Shown here: positions 54,616 to 63,842 of the stretch, piece by piece
How positions within the stretch are numbered: the first letter of the stretch is position 1
Layout: the number at the start of each line of letters is the position of its first letter
Assembly: GCA_902706205.1 (NCBI GenBank)
Contig: CACSKA010000008.1
Location: 225,923-289,922, forward strand
Source: Chryseobacterium sp. 18061
GTDB lineage: Bacteria > Pseudomonadota > Gammaproteobacteria > Enterobacterales > Enterobacteriaceae
DNA: 64,000 nt
Direction of reading: 5' to 3'
Notes under the pieces: generated by a model
What the model saw: only the letters and a program-made list of their open reading frames with translations
Database searches by the model: none
What the model was told of the DNA's origin: nothing
Program-made: the position numbers and the translations under genes

Positions 54616-55965
54616 ATGCTGGATAAAATTGTCATCGCAAACCGTGGCGAGATTGCACTGCGCATTCTTCGTGCCTGTAAAGAACTGGGCATCAAGACCG
54701 TCGCCGTGCACTCCACTGCGGATCGCGATTTAAAACACGTACTGTTAGCGGATGAGACGGTCTGTATCGGCCCGGCTCCGTCCGTAAAAAGCTATCTGAA
54801 TATCCCGGCTATCATTAGCGCCGCTGAAATCACCGGCGCGGTGGCAATCCACCCGGGTTATGGCTTCCTGTCCGAAAACGCCAACTTTGCTGAGCAGGTT
54901 GAACGTTCCGGCTTTATCTTCATCGGCCCGAAAGCTGACACTATCCGCCTGATGGGCGACAAAGTGTCTGCAATCAACGCGATGAAAAAAGCAGGCGTTC
55001 CAACGGTACCAGGCTCTGACGGCCCGCTGGGCGACGACATGGATGCTAACCGTGCCCATGCGAAACGCATTGGCTATCCGGTTATCATCAAAGCCTCCGG
55101 TGGCGGCGGCGGTCGCGGTATGCGCGTAGTGCGTAGCGACGCTGAACTGGCCCAGTCCATCTCCATGACCAAAGCTGAAGCGAAAGCTGCTTTCAGCAAT
55201 GACATGGTGTACATGGAAAAATACCTGGAAAATCCTCGTCACATCGAGATTCAGGTACTGGCTGACGGTCAGGGTAGCGCTATCTATCTGGCAGAACGTG
55301 ACTGCTCTATGCAGCGTCGTCACCAGAAAGTTGTCGAAGAAGCTCCAGCACCAGGCATCACGCCGGAACTGCGTCGCTACATCGGCGAGCGTTGTGCGAA
55401 AGCTTGCGTAGATATCGGCTACCGTGGCGCGGGGACTTTCGAGTTTCTGTTTGAAAACGGCGAGTTCTATTTCATCGAAATGAACACCCGTATTCAGGTA
55501 GAGCACCCGGTTACCGAGATGATCACTGGCGTTGACCTGATCAAAGAGCAGCTGCGTATCGCTGCCGGGCAGCCGCTGTCAATCAAACAGGAAGAAGTGC
55601 ACGTTCGCGGCCATGCGGTGGAATGCCGTATCAACGCCGAAGACCCGAACAACTTCCTGCCGAGCCCGGGTAAAATTACCCGTTTCCACGCACCAGGCGG
55701 TTTTGGTGTGCGTTGGGAATCTCATATCTACGCCGGTTACACTGTACCGCCGTACTATGACTCAATGATTGGTAAGCTCATCTGTTACGGCGAAACCCGT
55801 GACGTGGCGATTTCCCGCATGAAGAACGCCCTGCAAGAACTGATCATCGACGGCATCAAAACCAACGTTGAACTGCAGATGCGCATCATGAGTGACGAGA
55901 GCTTCCAGCATGGTGGAACCAACATCCACTATCTGGAGAAAAAACTCGGACTTCAGGAAAAGTAA
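54616..55965 (+). CDS. accC: Biotin carboxylase subunit of acetyl-CoA carboxylase
   Basis: AccC carboxylates AccB-biotin using ATP and bicarbonate. The 449-residue protein has the pre-ATP-grasp domain (MLDKIVIANRGEIALRIL), the ATP-grasp glycine loop KASGGGGGRGMRVV near residue 159, the catalytic RHIEIQVLADG and EMNTRIQVEHPVTEM segments, and the C-terminal biotin carboxylase domain. It is the same length as E. coli AccC. A strong terminator follows. Confidence 0.98.
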   Translation: MLDKIVIANRGEIALRILRACKELGIKTVAVHSTADRDLKHVLLADETVCIGPAPSVKSYLNIPAIISAAEITGAVAIHPGYGFLSENANFAEQVERSGFIFIGPKADTIRLMGDKVSAINAMKKAGVPTVPGSDGPLGDDMDANRAHAKRIGYPVIIKASGGGGGRGMRVVRSDAELAQSISMTKAEAKAAFSNDMVYMEKYLENPRHIEIQVLADGQGSAIYLAERDCSMQRRHQKVVEEAPAPGITPELRRYIGERCAKACVDIGYRGAGTFEFLFENGEFYFIEMNTRIQVEHPVTEMITGVDLIKEQLRIAAGQPLSIKQEEVHVRGHAVECRINAEDPNNFLPSPGKITRFHAPGGFGVRWESHIYAGYTVPPYYDSMIGKLICYGETRDVAISRMKNALQELIIDGIKTNVELQMRIMSDESFQHGGTNIHYLEKKLGLQEK

Positions 55966-55984
55966 TCCTGAACGTTTAGCAAAA

Positions 55985-56007
55985 GGCCGGATCTTCCGGC
56001 CTTTTTT
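55985..56007 (+). terminator. Terminator of aroQ-accBC
   Basis: GGCCGG-atctt-CCGGCC stem, extended by AA/TT, followed by six Ts, 19 bases after accC. Confidence 0.93.
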
Positions 56008-56073
56008 CTTTTTCTCTCCCCTTACCAGCCCCTTAAGGTACAATCCCCGCTTTAAATTGACCCTGGGAGCCTT

Positions 56074-56316
56074 ATGGACGCGCGTTTTGTTCAGGCCCAC
56101 AAAGAAGCCCGCTGGGCGTTGTGGCTTACCCTCCTCTATCTCGCTGCATGGTTGGCGAGTGCTTACATACCAAATTCAATACCGGGCTTCACCGGCCTGC
56201 CGCGATGGTTTGAAATGGCCTGTTTGCTGACTCCGCTGATCTTCATTTTACTGTGCTGGGCCATGGTGAAATTCATCTATCTCGATATCCCACTGGAGGA
56301 CGATGATGCAGCCTGA
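56074..56316 (+). CDS. yhdT: YhdT, small inner-membrane protein (DUF997)
   Basis: This 80-residue protein has two membrane segments (ALWLTLLYLAAWLASAYIP and MACLLTPLIFILLCWAMVKFIYL) and an acidic C-terminus. It precedes panF throughout the enterobacteria and overlaps its start by 11 bases. The pairing resembles the small-subunit partners of other sodium:solute symporters, but its own role is not known. Confidence 0.93.
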   Translation: MDARFVQAHKEARWALWLTLLYLAAWLASAYIPNSIPGFTGLPRWFEMACLLTPLIFILLCWAMVKFIYLDIPLEDDDAA

Positions 56317-57757
56317 AGTCATTCTGCCGCTTGTCGCCTATTTGTTGGTGGTGTTTGGCCTGTCGATTTACGCGATGCGAAAGCGCGCCACCGGCACGTT
56401 CCTCAACGAATATTTCCTCGGCAGCCGTTCGATGGGCGGCTTTGTACTGGCGATGACTCTCACCGCCACCTACATCAGTGCCAGCTCGTTTATCGGCGGC
56501 CCGGGTGCGGCCTATAAATACGGACTGGGTTGGGTTTTGCTGGCGATGATCCAGCTACCTGCCGTGTGGCTATCGCTAGGTGTTCTGGGGAAAAAATTCG
56601 CCATCCTTGCCCGGCGTTACAACGCGGTGACGCTCAACGATATGCTGTTTGCCCGCTATCAGAGCCGTCTGCTGGTGTGGCTGGCGAGTCTTAGCCTGCT
56701 GGTCGCGTTTGTCGGCGCGATGACCGTACAGTTCATCGGCGGCGCACGCTTGCTGGAAACCGCAGCCGGTATTCCTTACGAAACGGGGTTGCTGATTTTC
56801 GGGATCAGTATCGCGCTATACACCGCTTTCGGCGGCTTCCGCGCCAGCGTGCTCAATGATGCCCTGCAAGGCATGGTGATGCTGGTTGGCACCATCGTGC
56901 TGCTGATTGGTGTCGTTCACGCGGCGGGTGGCCTGAGCCACGCAGTGCAAACGCTGGAACACATCGACCCAAAACTGGTCTCCCCGCAGGGGGCTGACGA
57001 TATTTTATCGCCGAGCTTTATGACCTCTTTCTGGGTACTGGTCTGTTTTGGGGTGATTGGCCTGCCACACACGGCAGTACGTTGCATCTCGTACAAAGAC
57101 AGCAAGGCAGTACACCGCGGCATGATTATCGGCACGATTGTCGTGGCGATCCTGATGTTCGGGATGCATCTGGCTGGCGCGCTAGGTCGCGCCGTAATTC
57201 CGGATCTCAACGTCCCGGATTTGGTTATCCCCACACTGATGGTTAAAGTATTGCCGCCAGTGGCCGCGGGGATCTTCCTGGCCGCACCGATGGCGGCAAT
57301 CATGTCGACGATCAACGCGCAGTTATTGCAGAGTTCCGCTACGATCATCAAAGATCTGTATCTGAATTTCCGCCCGGAGCAGGTACAGAACGAAAAGCGG
57401 CTGAAGCGTATGTCAGCACTGATCACTCTGATATTGGGTGCGCTGTTACTGTTGGCTGCCTGGCGACCGCCGGAGATGATCATCTGGTTGAACCTGCTGG
57501 CGTTTGGCGGGCTGGAAGCCGTGTTCCTGTGGCCGCTGGTGCTGGGCCTTTACTGGGAACGTGCGAACGCTACCGGGGCGCTGAGCGCCATGATTGTCGG
57601 CGGCATGCTATACGCCCTGCTCGCTACTCTGAAAATTCAGTACCTGGGCTTTCACCCGATTGTCCCATCGCTACTACTAAGTCTTCTGGCTTTTGTCGTC
57701 GGCAACCGTTTTGGTCAACCTGCCACGCAAGCCCCTAATATCACTGTTAATCATTAA
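56306..57757 (+). CDS. panF: Sodium/pantothenate symporter
   Basis: PanF imports pantothenate with Na+ for coenzyme A synthesis. The 483-residue protein is a sodium:solute symporter (SSS) with about 13 membrane segments and the family motifs NEYFLGSRSMGGFVLAMT and TATYISASSFIGGPGAAY. I used the ATG at 56306, six bases behind GGAGG; the ATG one codon earlier is too close. It overlaps yhdT, so the two are co-translated. Confidence 0.96.
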   Translation: MQPEVILPLVAYLLVVFGLSIYAMRKRATGTFLNEYFLGSRSMGGFVLAMTLTATYISASSFIGGPGAAYKYGLGWVLLAMIQLPAVWLSLGVLGKKFAILARRYNAVTLNDMLFARYQSRLLVWLASLSLLVAFVGAMTVQFIGGARLLETAAGIPYETGLLIFGISIALYTAFGGFRASVLNDALQGMVMLVGTIVLLIGVVHAAGGLSHAVQTLEHIDPKLVSPQGADDILSPSFMTSFWVLVCFGVIGLPHTAVRCISYKDSKAVHRGMIIGTIVVAILMFGMHLAGALGRAVIPDLNVPDLVIPTLMVKVLPPVAAGIFLAAPMAAIMSTINAQLLQSSATIIKDLYLNFRPEQVQNEKRLKRMSALITLILGALLLLAAWRPPEMIIWLNLLAFGGLEAVFLWPLVLGLYWERANATGALSAMIVGGMLYALLATLKIQYLGFHPIVPSLLLSLLAFVVGNRFGQPATQAPNITVNH

Positions 57758-57769
57758 AAGAGTTTTGCC

Positions 57770-58654
57770 ATGCCATGGATCCAACTGAAACTGAACACCA
57801 CCGGTGCCAACGCGGAAGAACTGAGCGATGCGCTGATGGAAGTGGGCGCCGTCTCTATCACTTTCCAGGACACCCACGACACGCCGGTGTTTGAGCCTTT
57901 ACCGGGCGAAACCCGACTGTGGGGTGATACTGATGTGATAGGCCTGTTTGATGCCGAAACCGACATGAAGGAAGTGGTCGCCATTCTGGAACATCAGCCG
58001 CTGCTGGGTGCGGGTTTTGTTCACAAGATTGAGCAACTGGAAGATAAAGACTGGGAACGCGAATGGATGGATAACTTCCACCCAATGCGTTTCGGTGAGC
58101 GGCTGTGGATTTGCCCAAGCTGGCGCGATGTGCCGGACGAAAACGCGGTTAACGTGATGCTCGATCCTGGCCTGGCGTTTGGCACCGGCACCCACCCAAC
58201 CACGTCGCTGTGCCTACAGTGGCTCGACGGACTCGATCTGAACGGTAAAACGGTGATCGACTTTGGTTGTGGATCGGGGATCCTCGCCATTGCGGCGCTG
58301 AAACTCGGCGCGGTCAAAGCGATCGGGATCGACATTGATCCGCAGGCGATTCAGGCCAGCCGCGATAACGCGCAGCGCAATGGCGTGTCTGATAAGCTGG
58401 AACTTTATTTACCACAGGACCAGCCAGACACCATGAAAGCCGATGTGGTGGTCGCTAATATCCTGGCTGGCCCGTTACGCGAGCTGGCCCCGCTCATCAG
58501 CGTCCTGCCGGTTGAGGGCGGTTTATTGGGACTTTCCGGGATTCTTGCGAGCCAGGCCGACAGCGTCTGTGAAGCCTATACCTCTCAATTCGCGCTCGAC
58601 CCAGTGGTTGAGAAAGAAGAGTGGTGTCGCATCACCGGTCGTAAGAACGGATAA
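57770..58654 (+). CDS. prmA: Ribosomal protein L11 methyltransferase
   Basis: PrmA trimethylates ribosomal protein L11 on the N-terminal amine and two lysines. The 294-residue protein has the substrate-binding N-domain and a SAM-dependent methyltransferase domain (LDPGLAFGTGTHPTT, motif I VIDFGCGSGILAIAAL, VVANILAGPL). It starts 12 bases after panF, probably in the same transcript, and is followed by a strong hairpin. Confidence 0.97.
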   Translation: MPWIQLKLNTTGANAEELSDALMEVGAVSITFQDTHDTPVFEPLPGETRLWGDTDVIGLFDAETDMKEVVAILEHQPLLGAGFVHKIEQLEDKDWEREWMDNFHPMRFGERLWICPSWRDVPDENAVNVMLDPGLAFGTGTHPTTSLCLQWLDGLDLNGKTVIDFGCGSGILAIAALKLGAVKAIGIDIDPQAIQASRDNAQRNGVSDKLELYLPQDQPDTMKADVVVANILAGPLRELAPLISVLPVEGGLLGLSGILASQADSVCEAYTSQFALDPVVEKEEWCRITGRKNG

Positions 58655-58759
58655 AACAGGTGCGTGGTCTCCCGGTTACGGACACATTTTGTTCGAGTAA
58701 GTGCAAAAAAGTGTTGCTTAACTGCAGCAATGGAATGAGATCCAGCCCGCAATAATCGG

Positions 58760-58796
58760 GATAATCTGCTGATAAAACCAGCAGGTTATCTCTTTT
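58760..58796 (+). terminator. Terminator after prmA
   Basis: GATAATCTGCTG and CAGCAGGTTATC pair in a 12-bp stem (one GU pair) with a 7-base loop, followed by TCTTTT. It lies about 105 bases after prmA, so the transcript has a long tail. Confidence 0.75.
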
Positions 58797-58818
58797 CTGC
58801 TCCCTTTTGAGCAGGAAA
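58793..58818. repeat. Second hairpin behind the prmA terminator
   Basis: TTTTCTGCTC and GAGCAGGAAA pair in a 10-bp stem with a 6-base loop, directly after the first hairpin and sharing its T-rich tail. It may be a back-up terminator. Confidence 0.5.
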
Positions 58819-58962
58819 AAACGATAAGTTACGCAAAATTGCATCTGTTCAAAAATTCATCTTATCGATATAACCTAATGATTTATTTGATTATTAAATT
58901 TTCGCCCCTGGGGTGACTGGCGATTCTTTGATCTATGACAGAGGATTGCTCAAAGTTTGGCC

Positions 58963-58991
58963 TTTCATCTCAGGAAAAAAATGCGTAATAT
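58963..58991 (+). promoter_or_regulatory. dusB-fis promoter
   Basis: TTTCAT (58963-58968) and TAATAT (58986-58991) with 17-base spacing, followed by the GC-rich discriminator ACGCCGCC. The stretch through TTGCAGTCACAGTATGG matches the E. coli fis promoter, known for strong growth-phase and stringent control and Fis autorepression. Confidence 0.9.
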
Positions 58992-59030
58992 ACGCCGCCT
59001 TGCAGTCACAGTATGGTCATTTCTTAACTC

Positions 59031-59996
59031 ATGCGCATCGGACACCACCAGCTTAGAAATCGCCTGATCGCAGCGCCCATGGCTGGCATTACAGACAGAC
59101 CATTCCGGACGCTGTGCTACGAGATGGGAGCAGGTTTAACCGTTTCTGAGATGATGTCCTCCAACCCGCAGGTTTGGGAGAGCGACAAATCCCGTTTACG
59201 GATGGTGCACATTGACGAGCCCGGGATCCGCACCGTGCAAATTGCCGGTAGCTGTCCTGAAGAAATGGCGGAAGCCGCACGTATTAACGTTGAAAGTGGC
59301 GCCCAAATTATTGATATCAATATGGGTTGCCCGGCTAAAAAAGTGAATCGCAAGCTTGCAGGTTCAGCCCTTTTGCAGCATCCAGGTTTGGTGAAGTCTA
59401 TCCTGACCGAAGTGGTAAAGGCAGTGGACGTTCCTGTCACTCTCAAGATTCGCACTGGCTGGGCGCCGGACCACCGTAACTGTGTAGAGATTGCCCAACT
59501 GGCTGAAGATTGTGGCATTCAGGCTCTGACTATTCACGGACGCACTCGCGCCTGCTTGTTTAACGGAGACGCTGAATACGACAGTATTCGGGCAGTTAAG
59601 CAGAAAGTTTCCATTCCGATTATCGCGAATGGTGACATTACTGACCCGCTTAAAGCCAGAGCTGTGCTCGACTATACGGGGGCTGATGCCCTGATGATAG
59701 GACGTGCAGCTCAGGGAAGACCCTGGATCTTTCGGGAAATCCAGCATTATCTGGACACTGGGGAGCTGCTACCTCCACTGCCTCTGGCAGAGGTGAAGCG
59801 CTTACTTTGTGCACATGTTCGGGAATTGCATGATTTTTACGGTCATACAAAAGGGTACCGAATAGCGCGCAAACACGTATCCTGGTATTTACAGGAACAC
59901 GCTCCAGATGACCAGTTTCGGCGCACATTCAACGCCATTGAGGATGCCAGCGTACAGCTGGAGGCGTTGGAGGCATACTTCGAAAATTTTGCGTAA
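59031..59996 (+). CDS. dusB: tRNA-dihydrouridine synthase B
   Basis: DusB reduces uridine to dihydrouridine in tRNA with FMN and NADPH. The 321-residue protein has the Dus FMN-barrel motifs: AAPMAGITDRPFR at the start, the catalytic cysteine in DINMGCPAKKVNRKLAGSALL, TIHGRTR and the phosphate-binding NGDITDP. It is the first gene of the dusB-fis operon; fis follows 25 bases after it. Confidence 0.97.
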   Translation: MRIGHHQLRNRLIAAPMAGITDRPFRTLCYEMGAGLTVSEMMSSNPQVWESDKSRLRMVHIDEPGIRTVQIAGSCPEEMAEAARINVESGAQIIDINMGCPAKKVNRKLAGSALLQHPGLVKSILTEVVKAVDVPVTLKIRTGWAPDHRNCVEIAQLAEDCGIQALTIHGRTRACLFNGDAEYDSIRAVKQKVSIPIIANGDITDPLKARAVLDYTGADALMIGRAAQGRPWIFREIQHYLDTGELLPPLPLAEVKRLLCAHVRELHDFYGHTKGYRIARKHVSWYLQEHAPDDQFRRTFNAIEDASVQLEALEAYFENFA

Positions 59997-60021
59997 ACAG
60001 AAATAAAGAGCTGACAGAACT

Positions 60022-60318
60022 ATGTTCGAACAACGCGTAAATTCTGACGTACTGACCGTTTCTACCGTTAACTCTCAGGATCAGGTGACTCAGAAACCTC
60101 TCCGTGACTCGGTTAAACAGGCACTGAAGAACTATTTTGCTCAACTGAATGGTCAGGATGTTAATGATCTGTATGAGCTGGTACTGGCTGAAGTAGAACA
60201 GCCCCTGTTGGACATGGTTATGCAATACACGCGTGGTAACCAAACCCGCGCTGCTCTGATGATGGGCATCAACCGTGGTACTCTGCGTAAGAAACTGAAA
60301 AAATACGGCATGAACTAA
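60022..60318 (+). CDS. fis: DNA-bending nucleoid protein Fis
   Basis: Fis is the abundant exponential-phase nucleoid protein that bends DNA, activates rRNA promoters and stimulates invertases. The 98-residue protein appears identical to E. coli Fis as I remember it: an N-terminal beta-hairpin arm, the dimer helices, and the C-terminal helix-turn-helix [20 protein letters not shown]. Translation follows dusB in one transcript, and a strong terminator ends it. Confidence 0.99.
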
Positions 60319-60334
60319 GTTCGTTCATGACGGT

Positions 60335-60371
60335 AAAAAGGCGCTCTTCGGCATGGGGAAGCGCCTTTTTT
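60335..60371 (+). terminator. Terminator of dusB-fis
   Basis: AAAAAGGCGCT and AGCGCCTTTTT pair in an 11-bp stem with a 14-base loop, followed by T-rich sequence, 16 bases after fis. Confidence 0.92.
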
Positions 60372-60466
60372 ATTGCCTGAAATCCAGCAATTTTCTCTCC
60401 CCTTTCTTGACGTCGCTTTTCGTGTATATTGCCTGCCATTCACCCAATCAATTCTCAGGTGCAGTT

Positions 60467-60631
60467 ATGCTTCGCAAGTACGGATGGCTGATTGTCTTTG
60501 CCTTGTTTATGTTTGTGTTCGAAGGTTTGCTGATGCAGTGGATTGAGATTTTATCCACTGAAAACGATAAGTGCCGCAACATGAATTCTGTCAACCCGCT
60601 CAAGCTGGTGAACTGCTCCGACCTCGAGTGA
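60467..60631 (+). CDS. yhdU: YhdU, small membrane protein (DUF2556)
   Basis: This 54-residue protein, MLRKYGWLIVFALFMFVFEGLLMQWIE..., has one membrane segment and the conserved tail TENDKCRNMNSVNPLKLVNCSDLE with two cysteines. It matches E. coli YhdU, which has no known role. I chose the ATG at 60467 behind AGGTG; an open frame upstream reaches back into the fis terminator and was rejected. The E. coli methylase gene yhdJ, which lies between fis and yhdU there, is absent. Confidence 0.88.
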   Translation: MLRKYGWLIVFALFMFVFEGLLMQWIEILSTENDKCRNMNSVNPLKLVNCSDLE

Positions 60632-60682
60632 AGAATGTGAAAAATGTCGGCGATCTCGCCAGCATTCCCTTCATAAAATCAT

Positions 60683-60704
60683 GGACTTAAATCACTTTAA
60701 GTCC
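60683..60704. promoter_or_regulatory. Palindrome just before the MHYT-GGDEF-EAL gene
   Basis: GGACTTAAA-tcac-TTTAAGTCC is a perfect 9-bp inverted repeat ending 4 bases before the first ATG at 60709. It replaces a normal ribosome binding site there. It could be a protein operator or an RNA hairpin. Confidence 0.55.
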
Positions 60705-60708
60705 CTCC

Positions 60709-62823
60709 ATGACGATGATAATGTCACAGCCCTCACCACCCCGTGCACGAGCTGATGACACCATGCAGGCTAGCCATTACGACCCTATTCTGGTCGCCAT
60801 TTCCTTTTTCATTGCCATTCTCGCGGCCTGGACTGCACTGAACATGGCTGGGCGTGTCTCCACAAGCCACGGAAGAGCCGCCTGGATATGGCTTAGCGGC
60901 GGTGGAATATCCATGGGCATCGGCGTGTGGGCGATGCATTTTATCGGCATGCTGGCGATGGACAGCGCCATGGGTATGCAATACAGCCCCGGCCTGACAG
61001 CCCTGTCGATGGCAATCGCCATGGCCTCTTCCCTGTTTGCCTTATGGCTAGTGAGCGACGACAAGCTCGGCCTGCGTCGACTACTCCCCGGCGCCCTGGT
61101 GATGGGAACGGGCGTGGTGCTGATGCACTACACCGGTATGGCCGCCATGGACGTCGCCGAGCCCATCATCTGGAATTATCGCTGGGTGTCACTTTCCTTC
61201 GTCATCGCCCTGCTCGCCTCTTTTGCCGCCCTCTGGCTCACTTTCCGACTGCGTCACGAAGCGGCACAGGTCGCGCTGATGCGTTTTGGTGCCGCAGTGC
61301 TGATGGGTATCGCCATCGCCGGAATGCACTACACCGGGATGATGGCAGCACAGTTTCCCACTCAAATGCCAATGGCGCACCAAGGCCTGGACGGCAACTG
61401 GCTGGCTGTGCTGGTCAGCGTGGTGACGCTGTTTATTCTCGGTATCACGCTGCTCATTTCGATGCTTGATGCACGCCAGCAGGCCCGAACCTCACTGCTA
61501 GCGTCCTCGCTGGCAGAAGCGAATAAAGAACTGGCACAACTGGCACTTCAGGACACCTTAACCCGCTTGCCGAATCGCGTACTGTTTGAGGACCGCCTGA
61601 GCCAGGCCATCCACAAAGCCGATCGCGAAGCGCGTCCGTTTGCGCTGATGTTCATGGATTTAGATGGCTTTAAGGCCGTTAATGACGCTTTTGGTCATGA
61701 TGTCGGGGACAAACTGCTGGTCGCGGTCACCGGCCGCTTACAGCTGCCGTTGAGTGGACACTACACGCTGGCCCGTATCGGCGGTGATGAGTTCGTTTTG
61801 CTGGCTGACATTTCGGCCCCGGATGATGCCGCACGCCTCGCCAGCGCGCTGGTGCACGCGATTGACACACCATTTCTCATTGACCCTTACGAACTGGTGG
61901 TAACCTTAAGCGTGGGCATTGCGCTCTACCCGCATGACGGACAAAACGATCGCGAGCTGATGTTTAACGCCGATGCCGCGATGTACCACACCAAACATAC
62001 CGGGCGTAACGGCTACCACTTCTTCCAGCCTTCGATGAATACCTTTGCGCAGCAACAGCTACAGTTGATGAACGATTTGTGGATGGCGGTCGAACGGCAA
62101 GAACTGCGTCTGCACTATCAGCCCAAATGCCACGCGCCGACAGGCGAAATCATGGGCTTTGAAGCGCTCCTGCGCTGGGAACATCCGCTCAAAGGACTGT
62201 TGGTGCCCGATATTTTCCTGCCGCTGGCGGAGAAAACTGGAATCATCATTCCCATGGGGAATTGGGTCATTAATGAAGCCTGCCGTCAGCTAAGCGAGTG
62301 GCGCAAGCAGGGACAGCTAAACTGGTCGATGGCAGTCAATCTTTCTGCCCTGCAGTTTGAACAGCCGATGCTTATCGAAACGGTGATGGCGAGCCTGACC
62401 CGACATGATATTCCGCCGGAAATGCTGATCCTGGAAGTAACCGAAACAACGGCGATGCACAATCCGGAACTGAGCGTCGCGGTACTGACACGCCTGACTG
62501 AGCTTGGGGTAAAAGCCTCCATTGATGATTTCGGCACGGGTTATTCGAGCCTGCTCCACCTTAAGCGACTGCCTGCCTGCGAACTGAAAATCGACCGGGC
62601 TTTTGTGAAAGAGCTGAAGGGTGAAGGCGAAGATGCCACTATTGTTTCCGCGATTGTCGCGCTGGCGCACACGTTGAATTTACGCGTGGTGGCGGAAGGC
62701 GTCGAAACCCAGGCTCAGCGTGAGTTTCTGACACAACTCGGCTGCAACACCTTGCAAGGCTATCTGTTAGGCAAACCGGTAAGCGCCGAGGCCATCACTG
62801 CCAGGCATCAGCACGCAAGCTGA
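60709..62823 (+). CDS. Membrane c-di-GMP protein, MHYT-GGDEF-EAL
   Basis: This 704-residue protein has the MHYT sensor (seven membrane segments, residues about 25-252) with MHFIGM, MHYTGM and MHYTGM at 76, 139 and 206. These motifs are thought to bind copper and sense gas or redox state. A GGDEF domain follows with an intact GGDEF (358-362) but no inhibitory RxxD before it. Then comes an EAL domain with EALLRW (485) and DDFGTG (606). Both c-di-GMP synthesis and breakdown are possible on motif grounds. The first ATG has no ribosome binding site; ATG 60763 would still include the whole MHYT domain. E. coli has no gene here. Confidence 0.9.
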   Translation: MTMIMSQPSPPRARADDTMQASHYDPILVAISFFIAILAAWTALNMAGRVSTSHGRAAWIWLSGGGISMGIGVWAMHFIGMLAMDSAMGMQYSPGLTALSMAIAMASSLFALWLVSDDKLGLRRLLPGALVMGTGVVLMHYTGMAAMDVAEPIIWNYRWVSLSFVIALLASFAALWLTFRLRHEAAQVALMRFGAAVLMGIAIAGMHYTGMMAAQFPTQMPMAHQGLDGNWLAVLVSVVTLFILGITLLISMLDARQQARTSLLASSLAEANKELAQLALQDTLTRLPNRVLFEDRLSQAIHKADREARPFALMFMDLDGFKAVNDAFGHDVGDKLLVAVTGRLQLPLSGHYTLARIGGDEFVLLADISAPDDAARLASALVHAIDTPFLIDPYELVVTLSVGIALYPHDGQNDRELMFNADAAMYHTKHTGRNGYHFFQPSMNTFAQQQLQLMNDLWMAVERQELRLHYQPKCHAPTGEIMGFEALLRWEHPLKGLLVPDIFLPLAEKTGIIIPMGNWVINEACRQLSEWRKQGQLNWSMAVNLSALQFEQPMLIETVMASLTRHDIPPEMLILEVTETTAMHNPELSVAVLTRLTELGVKASIDDFGTGYSSLLHLKRLPACELKIDRAFVKELKGEGEDATIVSAIVALAHTLNLRVVAEGVETQAQREFLTQLGCNTLQGYLLGKPVSAEAITARHQHAS

Positions 62824-63495
62824 TTACAGCGCCTGTTGGTGATACGCCGCAACGTTATCCATCGGTATCGGCAATGTCGCTGGGTGATGAGGTAACGTTG
62901 CCATTATATTATCCACCAGCTCTGGTGCTTGCTGATACAAATTGAAATATTCAGGAAAGAGTAGCCAGTTTTTTAATACACCAGAAAAGAAACAATGAAA
63001 AATGGTTAGGGCTAATTCAATATTCGTATCGGCCGGAAGACTGCCATTCCGAACGCATAGCGTTAATACTCGACGTGGCATTTCATAACCAAAGCAGATA
63101 CGTTTTCTAATTTCAGATTCGAGCATCATCTCTTTCGTGAATTCACATTTATGATACAAAATTTGCATCAATGCCCGAAGTTTTACCGATTGAGCAATAT
63201 GTTGCAAACCGACAACAAACATTTCACGAAGATACATCAGCGGATTATCGTTTTCACTCAGAACTAAACGATCGTGTATTATATCCCGCAATGGAATTTG
63301 GTCTCGCCACATTTCATTAAACAGTTCGACTTTGTTGTTGAAGTGCCAGTAGACGGCTCCGCGCGTCACACCCGCGGCATCAGCGATGTCGGTCAGTGTA
63401 GTGCAGGAAACCCCTCGCAGTGAGAACTGTTCGATAGCGGCATCAAGTAGCTGCTGCCGGGTAATCAGCGCTTCTTCTTTTGTTTTTCTGACCAT
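62824..63495 (-). CDS. acrS: TetR-family efflux regulator AcrS
   Basis: AcrS is the TetR-type repressor beside acrEF and represses acrAB in E. coli. The 223-residue protein has the AcrR/AcrS helix-turn-helix (RGVSCTTLTDIADAAGVTRGAVYWHFNNKVELFNEMW) and a helical ligand domain with ILYHKCEFTKEMM. It is AT-richer than its neighbours and only moderately similar to E. coli AcrS, so AcrR-like is the alternative name; the place next to an acrE-like gene favours AcrS. I used the ATG at 63495. The open frame extends 37 codons upstream without a convincing start. Confidence 0.85.
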   Translation of the reverse strand: MVRKTKEEALITRQQLLDAAIEQFSLRGVSCTTLTDIADAAGVTRGAVYWHFNNKVELFNEMWRDQIPLRDIIHDRLVLSENDNPLMYLREMFVVGLQHIAQSVKLRALMQILYHKCEFTKEMMLESEIRKRICFGYEMPRRVLTLCVRNGSLPADTNIELALTIFHCFFSGVLKNWLLFPEYFNLYQQAPELVDNIMATLPHHPATLPIPMDNVAAYHQQAL

Positions 63496-63842
63496 AGCGA
63501 ACCCAAATACCATCCTAAAAACCATTAATGTATTGGCAATCCATTTTTCCACATAGCACTTTATGCACTTATACTGGATTAGCCCCCACTTCTTATCTGT
63601 ATTCAATAATAATTACAAATACTTCTTCTCGATATATTGATAGGGATTATAACTCACGTTATTTTTCACCCATCCATGAAATTTAAATATCACTTTCCCT
63701 TTATGCATGCGTGCTTTCCCCTACCATTTTTAAATCCCTACGGCTAACATTTCAACGTTTTTATTTGTACTATGGCGTGCGCATTTTTTATTTCTTCACC
63801 GGTTTCCGGAGAATTTGCTATATCTGTAATTAAGGACTTGCA
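63496..63842. other. AT-rich divergent region acrS-acrE
   Basis: This 347-base gap is clearly AT-richer than the core genes. It must contain the promoters of both genes and probably the AcrS operator, but I could not assign them. A CCGG-ttt-CCGG repeat lies at 63799-63809, and the acrE ribosome binding site TAAGGA at 63831-63836. H-NS binding is plausible from base composition. Confidence 0.5.

Larger units (their letters stand above)
58655..59030. other. Control region between prmA and dusB-fis
   Basis: This 376-base gap holds two consecutive hairpins after prmA (58760-58790 and 58793-58818), an AT-rich zone (about 58830-58900) where Fis sites are expected from E. coli, and the dusB-fis promoter (58963-58991). 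No coding sequence is supported. Confidence 0.75.

Noticed and set aside
54745..55506. 253-codon open frame on the minus strand inside accC
   Set aside because: It is antisense to accC, which is unambiguous, and its composition is that of a shadow frame.
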